From: Massilia mucilaginosa
Lineage (GTDB): Bacteria > Pseudomonadota > Gammaproteobacteria > Burkholderiales > Burkholderiaceae_D
Reading direction: 5' to 3'
Assembly: GCF_011682145.1 (NCBI RefSeq)
Contig: NZ_WHJH01000039.1
Location: forward strand, 1 to 64,000
Length of the DNA: 64,000 nt
The notes beneath the pieces are model-generated. The model worked only from the letters and a program-made list of their open reading frames with translations, had not been told where the DNA came from and searched no databases. The translations under genes were made by a program, and so were the position numbers. This document shows positions 50,526-59,500 of this stretch, piece after piece; position 1 is the first letter of the stretch; the number at the start of each line of letters is the position of its first letter.

Positions 50526-52301
50526 CTATTTGTAGAAGCGCCAGCCCGGCTTGAAGTCGCGCGCGACCTTCTCGTTCTTCAGGCGCGCGCGTACCAGTTC
50601 GATCGGCAGCATGCCGCCGTCGAGAATGCGGTCGTGGTACTCCAGCAAGGTCATTTTGCCGCCGTCGACCAGTTCGCGTTTCAGTTCGCGCAGTTGCAGC
50701 GCGCCGACCATGTAGCCGGCCTGGTACAGCGGTGGATAGTCGCCGTTGAACGAACGCCGCACCTCGGCGCGCGCGTTGTCCGGCTCATGGCCGACGCGCT
50801 GTATCAACATCTCGACCGCCTGCTCGGGCGTGACTTTCCCCATGTGGAAGCCGAGCGAAAACAGGATGCGCGCGGCGCGGTGATTACGCCAGAACATCAT
50901 GCCGATGCGGTCTTCCGGCGTGACCGCGAAATTGCGCTCGTAGAGCAGCATCTCCCAGTACACGGCCCAGCCTTCGACGTAGAAGGGCGAGTCGAACAGG
51001 CGGCGCTGCGGCTGGTAGCGCTCGGCCATGAACAGTTGCAGGTGGTGGCCGGGAATGAGTTCGTGCTGCACGGTCGCGCGCGAAAAATGCGGGTTGTTTC
51101 CGCGCATGGACATCATTTTCTGCTCGTGCGTCATGTCGGCCGTGGGGTAGGACACCAGGATCGTGTCGCCGCCCAAAAAGAAGGGGCTGATCAACTGGCT
51201 CTCGGGCGAGAGCATGTCCATGCGCCAGCTGCGGCGCGCCACTTCGGGCACCGTCACCAGCTTGTTGGCCGCCATGTAATCGATCGCTTCCTTGGCCAGG
51301 CGCCGCACCATGGCCGGCTGCTCGCCCGGCGCCACGTACATGGTTTTCACTTTTTCCATGGCCGCGTGCCAGTCGGTCCCGAACCCCATCTCGGCCGAGG
51401 CCTTGCGCAGTTCGGCCTCGCCCCAGGCCAGTTCCTTCTCGGCCAGCGCCATCAGTTCTTCCGGCGTGTACGGGATCATCTCGCGCTGCAGGGCGCTGAG
51501 CAGGCCATCGCGTCCGATCGGGTCGCCCGTCACATTGAGCAGCTTGGCCGAGGCCTTGCCGACCAGCCGTTCGTTCAGGCTGGCCGCGTACTCGCTCATG
51601 GCCTTGTCCAGGTCCGCGTAGGGCCGCTTGACCCACCAGGTCAGCTGCGGATCGTAGCCTTCGTAATAGCCGTACCAGGCTTTCAGGTCGCGCGCGGTGG
51701 TGGCCAGCACCTGCGCCGCGCGGTTGGCCACGTTGCGCGAGGCCATCGGTTTGCGCGCGTTGATGTCGGCTCCGGCCAGCAGCGTCTGGTGCGCCTTGCG
51801 CACCGCTACCAGCGCTTGCTGGAGAACCGCCGCGCTGGCCGCGCCGTCCTGCGCCTGCATCACGCGGCGCGCTTCGGCCATGTCGATCAGCGCTCGCGCG
51901 AACGGCACCAGGGGCTCGGCTTCGGTAAAGCGCTGGCGCTGGGCCGCCAGTTCGCGCAGCTCGAAATCGATCTGGTTGCGCATCATGACCACGTCGATGC
52001 GGTCTTCCACGCCGTAGCTGTCGAACGGCAGCGCGTCGAGCGCCGCGCGCCACTGCGTGAAGAATTCCTGCATCTGGCGCGCGCGCGCCGTGCCGTTGGC
52101 CACGGTGTAGAGTTTATCCAGACTGGCGTAATCGAGCTGGTAGCGCTGGATAAACGCCGGCATGGCCTGCTGTGCGATGGCGAAATGCGACAGCGGCGGC
52201 GTCAAGGGGGCTGACGTCAAGGACGCTGGCGTCCGGGCGGCGGCGTGCGTGGCCAGGCCGGCCGCGCCCAGCGCCGCCGCCAGCAGCAGGGAGCCGCGCA
52301 T
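50526..52301 (-). CDS. Secreted DUF885 protein (putative metallopeptidase), second copy
   Basis: This encodes a protein of 591 residues with a short signal peptide (MRGSLLLAAALGAAGLATHA). The zinc motif reads HELIPGHHLQLFMAE, followed by FYVEGWAVYWEM, which supplies the downstream Glu. It is diverged from the copy at 45042, so this is an old duplication or separate acquisition rather than a recent copy. Its start overlaps the stop of the binding-protein gene by one base (TGATG), so the two are coupled. Confidence 0.88.
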   Translation of the reverse strand: MRGSLLLAAALGAAGLATHAAARTPASLTSAPLTPPLSHFAIAQQAMPAFIQRYQLDYASLDKLYTVANGTARARQMQEFFTQWRAALDALPFDSYGVEDRIDVVMMRNQIDFELRELAAQRQRFTEAEPLVPFARALIDMAEARRVMQAQDGAASAAVLQQALVAVRKAHQTLLAGADINARKPMASRNVANRAAQVLATTARDLKAWYGYYEGYDPQLTWWVKRPYADLDKAMSEYAASLNERLVGKASAKLLNVTGDPIGRDGLLSALQREMIPYTPEELMALAEKELAWGEAELRKASAEMGFGTDWHAAMEKVKTMYVAPGEQPAMVRRLAKEAIDYMAANKLVTVPEVARRSWRMDMLSPESQLISPFFLGGDTILVSYPTADMTHEQKMMSMRGNNPHFSRATVQHELIPGHHLQLFMAERYQPQRRLFDSPFYVEGWAVYWEMLLYERNFAVTPEDRIGMMFWRNHRAARILFSLGFHMGKVTPEQAVEMLIQRVGHEPDNARAEVRRSFNGDYPPLYQAGYMVGALQLRELKRELVDGGKMTLLEYHDRILDGGMLPIELVRARLKNEKVARDFKPGWRFYK

Positions 52302-53434
52302 CAGTACGTGGCCAGCGCGGAAGGCACGCCGTTCTTGAAGGTATAGACAGTGACGGCCGACTGCTTCATGTTGCCCTTGTCGTCGTAGGCGTAGTTACCC
52401 ACCACGCCCTTGTAGCTGCTGGCGCGCATGGCGCTGGCCACCACCGACGGATCGAGCGAATTGGCCGACTTCATGGCTTGCGCGATGAACATGGTCTGGT
52501 CGTAGAACGAGGCCGCATACACGTCCGGCGCCTGCTTGAAGCGCGCCTTGTAGCGGGCCTGGAAGGCCGGGCCGTCGGCCTGCTTTTCCAGGATCGCGCC
52601 GCCCTGCGCGCACAGCACATTCTCGCCGACGGCGTCGCCCCCGAGCTTGGCCATTTCGGGGCTGCACAGGGTGTCGCCGCCGAGCAGTTTCGCTTTCAGG
52701 CCCAGCGCGCGCATCTGGCGCGCCATCGGTGCGCCCTGGGGCGCGTAGCCGCCGAAGAAAATCGCGTCGACGTTCTTCGATTTGAGCTTGGTCAGGATGG
52801 CGGCGAAATCGGTCGCCTTGTCGGTCGTGAACTCGTGGCCCGCGACCACGATGCCGGAGGCCTTGGCCTGCTTGACGAATTCCATGGCGATGCCCTGGCC
52901 GAAGGCGGTGCGGTCGTCGATCACGCCAATGGTCTTGAGCTTGAGCTGTTTGGCCGCGTAGCCGGCCATCGAGGCGCCGAGCTGGGTGTCGCTGGCGACG
53001 ATGCGGAACACGCCCTTGTAGCCGCTCTGCGTGACCTTGGGATTGGTGCCCACGGTGGACATCAGCGCGCCGGCGTCGTCGTACACGCGCGAGGCGGGAA
53101 TGGCCACGCCGGAGTTGTAGGGGCCGAGCACGAAGCGCACGCCGGCGTCGACCAGTTTTTGCGCCACCACCACGCCGGCTTTCGGATCGCCCTGGTCATC
53201 TTCGGACTTGAGTTCGAACTTGATGGCCTTGCCGCCGATGCTGATTTTCCTGGCGTTCAGTTCCTCGAGCGCGAGGCGCACGCCGTTTTCGTTGTCCTTG
53301 CCGGCAAAGGCGTTGGCGCCCGAGAGCGGGCCGGTCACGCCGATCTTGACGACCTGCTCCTGCGCCAGCGCGGTCTGGGAAACCAGCAGCAGTGCCGCTG
53401 CGGCGAAGGGAATATGTTTACGGTTCGATGCCAT
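52301..53434 (-). CDS. Branched-chain amino acid-type ABC substrate-binding protein
   Basis: This encodes a periplasmic protein of 377 residues with a signal peptide ending near ALAQEQ. The LivJ-type fold is evident from VVKIGVTGPLSGANAFAGKDNENGVRLALEELNA, EDDQGDPKAGVVVAQKLV and FVLGPYNSGVAIPAS. No Liv permease or ATPase genes are nearby. It is coupled to a DUF885 peptidase gene, so it may bind amino acids or peptides released by that enzyme (inference). Confidence 0.9.
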   Translation of the reverse strand: MASNRKHIPFAAAALLLVSQTALAQEQVVKIGVTGPLSGANAFAGKDNENGVRLALEELNARKISIGGKAIKFELKSEDDQGDPKAGVVVAQKLVDAGVRFVLGPYNSGVAIPASRVYDDAGALMSTVGTNPKVTQSGYKGVFRIVASDTQLGASMAGYAAKQLKLKTIGVIDDRTAFGQGIAMEFVKQAKASGIVVAGHEFTTDKATDFAAILTKLKSKNVDAIFFGGYAPQGAPMARQMRALGLKAKLLGGDTLCSPEMAKLGGDAVGENVLCAQGGAILEKQADGPAFQARYKARFKQAPDVYAASFYDQTMFIAQAMKSANSLDPSVVASAMRASSYKGVVGNYAYDDKGNMKQSAVTVYTFKNGVPSALATY

Positions 53435-53502
53435 GCGTTTGTCTCTCCTCTGGTCTGGACAGCGGCATCATCGCACGATTCGACTGATTTTTATATGCCG
53501 TT

Positions 53503-53988
53503 TTAAGCGGGCAGGCGCTTCGAAATCAGGTCGAGCGGCAGCGCCGTGGTGTACTTGATCTGCTCCATCGAAAACGCCGACGACACCCCGCTGATGTGCG
53601 CCGTCTTGATCAGCTTTTTGTAGAAGCGGTCGTAGCCGCCGATGTCGGTGGTGACCACCTTGAGCAGGTAATCGACGTCGCCGCTCATGCGGTGAAACTC
53701 CATGACTTCGGGCAGGGCGATGACGGCGGCGGCGAAGCGGGTCAGCCATTTTTCGTCGTGTTCGGTGGTGCGCACGCTCACAAACACAGTGACCGGCAGG
53801 CCCACCTTGTCGCGGTTGATGATGCTCACGCGGCTCTGGATATAGCCTTCTTCCTCCAGCCGCTTGACGCGCTTCCAGCACGGGGTGCTGGACAAACCGA
53901 CCTTCTCGCTCAGGCCGGCGATCGACAGGGTGCCGTCGGCCTGCAAGGCCGCGAGGATGGCGCAATCATACTTATCGAGAGAACTCAT
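53503..53988 (-). CDS. Lrp/AsnC-family transcriptional regulator
   Basis: This encodes a regulator of 161 residues. The N-terminal HTH reads DKYDCAILAALQADGTLSIAGLSEKVGLSSTPCWKRVKRLEEEGYI, followed by a RAM effector-binding domain (VMEFHRMSGDVDYLLKVVTTDIGGYDRF). ATG 53988 gives the normal N-terminus, although the ribosome site is weak. It is divergent from the cysteine desulfurase fusion and likely regulates it, perhaps in response to an amino acid such as cysteine. Confidence 0.92.
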   Translation of the reverse strand: MSSLDKYDCAILAALQADGTLSIAGLSEKVGLSSTPCWKRVKRLEEEGYIQSRVSIINRDKVGLPVTVFVSVRTTEHDEKWLTRFAAAVIALPEVMEFHRMSGDVDYLLKVVTTDIGGYDRFYKKLIKTAHISGVSSAFSMEQIKYTTALPLDLISKRLPA

Positions 53989-54125
53989 TCTGCTTTCTGG
54001 TGAAATGTGAGATGAATATGCTAAACGAGTACGAATATGAGCAAACTTTGGCATATTTTCTCACGTTTTAGCCGATAACATATCACGCTAGAACGACATA
54101 CCCATGACACACCCCTTCAGACGCC
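53989..54125. promoter_or_regulatory. Divergent Lrp/desulfurase control region
   Basis: This 137-bp spacer is clearly A/T-richer than its surroundings. It holds several TTT/AAA clusters and ATATG/CATAT elements (for example around 54034-54086), the kind of sequence Lrp-type proteins wrap. No single operator can be fixed by eye. Confidence 0.45.
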
Positions 54126-56249
54126 ATGCATACCGAAATCTACCTTGACGCAAATGCCACATCGGCCGTCCACCCTGCCGCCCTCGCCGCCGCCGCCCAG
54201 GCCATGCGCGACTGCTACGGGAACCCCAGCAGCAGCCACGCCACCGGCCTGAAAGCGAAGGCCATGCTCGACGGCGTGCGCGCACTGGCGCGGCGCGTGG
54301 TCGGCGCGGGGCAGGGCAGGCTGACGTTTACCAGCGGCGCCACCGAAGGCATCCAGACCGCCGTGCTCTCCGCCTTGTGCGAGGTGCGCGCGCGCCGCGC
54401 CAGGGGCGAAGCGAGCGGCGACCTGCTGCTGTACGGCGCCACCGAACACAAGGCGGTGCCCGAGAGCCTGGCGCACTGGAATACGCTGCTCGGCACCGGC
54501 CTCGAACTGCGCGCGCTGCCGGTCGACGGCGACGGGCGCCACCGCCTGGACGTGCTGCGCGAACTGGCGCCGCGCGCCGCCTTCGTGTGCACCATGGCGG
54601 CCAACAACGAAAGCGGCGCCGTTTCCGACCTGGCCGCCATCGAAGCGGTATTGAATGAATGCGCACCGGACGCGCTGTGGATGGTCGACAGCGTGCAGGC
54701 GCTCGGCAAGCTGCCGCTCGACCTGGCCGCCACCCGCATCGACTATGCGCCCTTCTCGGGCCACAAGCTGTACGCGCCCAAGGGCATCGGCATGCTGTAC
54801 GTGCGCGAGGGCGCGCCGTACACCGCCCTGATGATGGGCGGCGGGCAGGAATCGGCCCAGCGTTCCGGGACCGAGAACATGAGCGGCATCGCCGCGCTGG
54901 GCGCGGTGCTGGCGGCGCTGATTGAGGGCGCGAGCTTTCGCAGCCACGCGCAACTGGTGAACATGCGCGAACGCCTGGCTGCGGCCTTGCGCGAGGCGCT
55001 GCCCGGCATCGTGTTCAACGCGCCGTTCGATACCAGCCTGCCGACCACCCTCAATTTTTCGGTGCCCGGTCTCGCCGGCAAGGAACTGCTCGACTTGTTC
55101 GACGCCGCCGGCGTGCGCGTCAGCGCGGGGTCGGCCTGTTCGGCGGCCAAGGCCGCGCCCAGCTACGTGCTGGCGGCGATGGGCCTGGCGCCGTGGCGCT
55201 GCGCGGCCGCGGTGCGCATGTCGTTCGGGCCGATGGCCGACGACGCCTTCATCGACGCCGCCTGCGAACGCATCGCCCGCTGCGGCGCGGCCCTGCGCGC
55301 CAGCTGCCTGGTGCCGTCGGCCATGCCGGCGCAGGATGGCGACGGCGTGATTCAACTCGGCGTCGACGGCGTGATTCAACTCGGCGTCGACGGCGCCTGC
55401 ACCTGGCTGCTGCTCGACGCCGCCAGCCGCACCTGCGCCATCGTCAATCCACTGGCGCCGCTGGCGGTGCGCATCAACGACTTCGTGCGCTGCCAGGGCT
55501 ACCGCGTGCGCGCCGTGATCGACACCCATGGCGGCGGTGCCGGCCGCGCGGCCCTGGTGGCGGCGCTGGGCGGCCAGCTGGCCGGCGGCATCAGCCACGA
55601 AGCGCTGGGCTGGCCCGCGCTGGACGACCAGGTCACGCTCGATAACGGCCAGATCGCCAGTGCGCTGATGTTCGGCAGCCGCCTGCTGGCGCGGGTCGAA
55701 CACGGCGTTGGTGCCAGCTACCTGTTCGGCGAACGCTCGGCCGCCGGGCTGGCCGCCGGCGACGTGCGCTTCGCCTTCACCGGTCCGGACGCCGATATCG
55801 ACCAACTGGCGGAACTGGTGTCGCGCAAGACCATCGTGTGCCGGGCCAGCGATGCCGCAAGCCCGGCCTGCACCACCTTGATGGCGGAACGCGGCGGCGC
55901 CAGCGCGGCCGCCAACCCCTTGACGATGCAGCTCGAGGCGCATGGCCTCGAGCGCTTCTTCAACGACCATCCGGACGCGCTGCTGATCGACGTGCGCGAA
56001 GCCTACGAACACGCGGCCGCCGACACCAAGCAATGGCACGGCCATGCGGTCGACAGCGTGCCCTTGTCGCGCCTGGCCGACCGCCTCTCGGTCTGGTTGC
56101 GCGCCGAAGAGCGCCCGCTGGTGTTCTTCTGCCGCAGCGGCGCGCGCAGCATCAAGGCCGCGCAGTGTCTGCACCGCCTGGGCTATCGCAACGCCTGGCA
56201 TGTGGCGGGCGGAGTGGCATTGGGCGCGATGCTGCCGCTGGCCGCGTAA
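54126..56249 (+). CDS. Cysteine desulfurase fused to degenerate MBL-like and rhodanese domains
   Basis: This encodes a fusion of 707 residues. Residues 1 to about 385 are a class V aminotransferase-fold cysteine desulfurase: PLP lysine K214 in FSGHKLYAPKG and nucleophile C338 in GSACSAAKA. Residues about 420-570 resemble the metallo-beta-lactamase fold of persulfide dioxygenases, but the zinc motif is reduced to IDTHGGGAGR. Residues about 590-707 are a rhodanese with catalytic C669 in FFCRSGARS. The enzyme should free sulfur from cysteine and hand it as persulfide to the rhodanese. It is divergent from an Lrp-type regulator. An 8-residue tandem repeat sits between the first two domains. Confidence 0.85.
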   Translation: MHTEIYLDANATSAVHPAALAAAAQAMRDCYGNPSSSHATGLKAKAMLDGVRALARRVVGAGQGRLTFTSGATEGIQTAVLSALCEVRARRARGEASGDLLLYGATEHKAVPESLAHWNTLLGTGLELRALPVDGDGRHRLDVLRELAPRAAFVCTMAANNESGAVSDLAAIEAVLNECAPDALWMVDSVQALGKLPLDLAATRIDYAPFSGHKLYAPKGIGMLYVREGAPYTALMMGGGQESAQRSGTENMSGIAALGAVLAALIEGASFRSHAQLVNMRERLAAALREALPGIVFNAPFDTSLPTTLNFSVPGLAGKELLDLFDAAGVRVSAGSACSAAKAAPSYVLAAMGLAPWRCAAAVRMSFGPMADDAFIDAACERIARCGAALRASCLVPSAMPAQDGDGVIQLGVDGVIQLGVDGACTWLLLDAASRTCAIVNPLAPLAVRINDFVRCQGYRVRAVIDTHGGGAGRAALVAALGGQLAGGISHEALGWPALDDQVTLDNGQIASALMFGSRLLARVEHGVGASYLFGERSAAGLAAGDVRFAFTGPDADIDQLAELVSRKTIVCRASDAASPACTTLMAERGGASAAANPLTMQLEAHGLERFFNDHPDALLIDVREAYEHAAADTKQWHGHAVDSVPLSRLADRLSVWLRAEERPLVFFCRSGARSIKAAQCLHRLGYRNAWHVAGGVALGAMLPLAA
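55341..55388 (+). repeat. 24-bp in-frame tandem duplication
   Basis: A 24-bp unit beginning GACGGCGTGATTCAACTC is present twice, at 55341-55364 and 55365-55388, with no differences. It adds eight residues (DGVIQLGV twice, residues 406-421) in the linker of the desulfurase fusion. Perfect identity suggests a recent slippage event. Confidence 0.92.
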
Positions 56250-56561
56250 AAGGTCGCATGGCTCGGTCACGGTGCAATGCCGTTGATCGAGTGCCCACCG
56301 TCTATTCGATGCGCACGGGATCTCCACTATTGGCGCTCGCCATCGTTTGATGCTCCCGGATTACAGGCATGATGGGAGACGCAATATTTTTGTTGGATTG
56401 CCGGCAAACTGCCCCAGCTGCCTCCGGCGGACAAGCCAGTAGTGTTCGCTGGCGCACAGTCTTGAACATACTATCGTTATAAGATTGCAACAGCCGTACG
56501 ACCCGGTCGCAACTCGCTGTCCCGCAGCGTGTTGGCTACTTATGCCCACGCGAGGTCTCTG
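56250..56561. other. Intergenic region, no gene seen
   Basis: This 312-bp spacer precedes the glucan synthase gene. Short minus-strand frames here have no recognisable content. The stretch 56370-56500 is A/T-richer and may hold the promoter for the downstream gene. No terminator or repeat is evident. Confidence 0.5.
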
Positions 56562-59500
56562 TTGAACCAAGAAAACACTAAATTAGCCGACACGCTCTAC
56601 GCCTGGCGCAATGTCCATGACGGCGAACGCCATGCCGGCGACGACGTCCCCCTGCGCTCGGAACTGTTCAGTGCCGCTCAAATGGCGATGCACGGCAAGC
56701 ATCTGGCCTCTACCCACAAGCTCAGCGAGCGCAGCGGGCCCGATCGCCTGCTCCCGCGCCTGACCGAAAACGCCGCCATCATCACCGACACGTGTTCGGA
56801 GCTGACCGCCGCCATCAAGGCGGGGCGACAGATTACGCCGGCCTCCGAATGGCTGCTCGATAATTTCTACCTGGTCGAAGAGCAGATCCGCATCGCCCGG
56901 CGCCACCTGCCGAAAGACTATTCCAAGGAGCTGCCGCGCCTGGCCAACGACGAAGCCGACGGCAATCCGCGCGTGTACCAGATCGCGCTGGAGATCATCT
57001 CGCACGGCGATGGCCGGGTCGATCCCGAAAGCCTGTCGCGTTTTGTGGACGCCTACCAGGAAGTCGCCACCCTCAAGCTCGGCGAACTGTGGGCCATTCC
57101 GATCATGCTGCGTCTCGCGCTGATCGAGAACCTGCGGCGCGTGGCCGCGCGCGTGTACGACAACCGCGCCCAGCGCGACCGCGCCAACACCTGGGCCGAC
57201 CAGATGGCCGAAACGGCCGAAAAGAATCCGAGCGACCTGATTTTGCTGGTGGCCGACATGGCCCGTTCCGGCCAGCCGATGAACAGCGGTTTTGTGGCCG
57301 AACTGGCGCGCCGCCTGCAAGGGCAGAGCCCCGCGTTGACCCTGGCGCTGCAGTGGGTGACCACGCGCCTGGCCGACGCGGGTCTTACCATCGAACAGCA
57401 GATCCAGGCCGAAATCGGCCAGCAGGCCGCCGACCAGGTCTCGATCAGCAACAGCATCGGCAGCCTGCGCTTCCTCGGCACCATGGACTGGCAGGAGTTC
57501 GTCGAAACCATGAGCGCGGTCGAGCAGACCTTGCGCCAGGACCCGGCCGGCACCTACGGCAAGATGGAATTCGCCACGCGCGACAACTACCGCCACGTGA
57601 TCGAAAAGCTGGCCAAGCGCAGCGACTTCACCGAAGTGCAGGTCGCGGAAACCGCGCTCGAACTGGCCACGGCCAACCGCTCGCCAGCGGCCGGCGGACT
57701 CGATGAACGCACGCGCCACATCGGCTACTACCTGATCGGCAGCGGCCAGGATCAACTCGAAAAGCGCCTGGCCGTGCGCAATCCGCCGATCGAAGCGCTG
57801 AACAAGAGCGGACGCGCTTCGCCCCTGTCGACCTATTTGGGCGGCATCGTGGTGCTCACCTTGCTGTTTACCGGCACCGCCATCATCCACGCCCGCGCCG
57901 ACGGCGTCGACGACTGGATGCTGATCGTGCTGGGCATCCTGGCCCTGCTCGGATCGAGCCAGCTGGCGCTTGCGCTGGTCAACTTCATGGCGACCCAGCT
58001 CACGCGCCCGCACCCGCTGCCGCGCATGGACTTCAAGGAAGGCATTCCGACCGATGCGCGCTCGATGGTGGTGGTGCCGACGCTGTTGTACAGCCGCGAC
58101 AACGTCGCCTCGCTGTGCGAAGCGCTGGAAGTGCGCTATCTGGCCAACCGCGATCCGAACCTGCGCTTTTGCCTGCTGACCGATTTTGTCGACGCGCCCA
58201 AGCAGCACATGCCGGGCGACGACGAGCTGGTCGAACAGGCCCGCGCCACCATCGACGAACTCAATGCCAAATACGGCTGCGATGTCGACGAGGAAGTCCT
58301 GGGACCCGACGGCGAGCCAACCATGGCGCGCTGCCACCTGCTGCCGTTCCTGCTGCTGCACCGCCCGCGCATGTGGAGCGCCAGCGAAAACGCCTGGATC
58401 GGCTTCGAACGCAAACGCGGCAAGCTGGCCGCGCTCAACGCCTTCCTGCGAGGCGGCGCGCGCGACCAGTTCTCGATGGTCGCCGGTTCCACCGACGGCC
58501 TGGCCAACGTGCGCTACGTGATCACGCTCGACACCGACACCCAGCTGCCGCGCGACGCCGCGCGCCAGTTCATCGCCACCATGGCGCACCCGCTCAACCG
58601 CCCGACCCTCGACAAGGATGGCCGCCGCGTGGTCGAAGGCTACGGCATCCTGCAACCGCGCGTGGCCGCTGCGCTGCCGGGCGACACCGCCTCGCGCTAC
58701 GAGCACCTGTGCGGCGGCGAACCGGGCATCGACCCGTATACCCGCACCGTCTCCGACGTCTACCAGGACGTGTTCTACGAAGGCTCGTTCGTCGGCAAGG
58801 GCATCTACGATGTCGACACCTTCGAAACAGTGCTCGGCAACCGCCTGCCCGACAACCAGATTCTCAGCCACGACCTGCTGGAAGGATGCTACGTGCGCGC
58901 CGGCCTGCTGAGCGACGCCCAGCTGTACGAAGAATACCCGGCGCGCTACAGCGACGACGTGAGCCGGCGCCACCGCTGGATCCGCGGCGACTGGCAGCTG
59001 GCCGGCTGGCTGCTGCCGCGCGTGCCGGGCGCGAACGGCAAGCGCGAGGCGAATCCTTTGAGCGCGCTGTCGCGCTGGAAGCTGTTCGACAACCTGCGCC
59101 GCAGCCTGATCGCCACCACCCTGACGGCCTTGCTGATCTTCAGCTGGGCGTTGATGCCTACCCCGCTGTTCTGGACCCTGGGCGTGCTGTCGGTGATCTT
59201 CCTGCCGACCTTCTTCAGCGCCATGTTCGACATCATCGAAAAACCGCACGACGTGCTGTGGGAGCAGCACCTGGCGACCGCCTTCAAGAGCGCGCGCCTG
59301 ATGTTCGGCCACTCGGCGCTGCAACTGGCCTTCCTGCCGTACGAAGCGTACTTCAGCCTCGACGCCATCGTGCGCGCCTCGTGGCGCATGCTGGTCACGC
59401 GCCGCCGCCTGCTGGAATGGCGTCCATCGAGCCTGAACCGCTCCAGCACCGACATGGAGAGCAACTGGAGAAGCATGTGGATTTCGCCGCTGCTGGCCGT

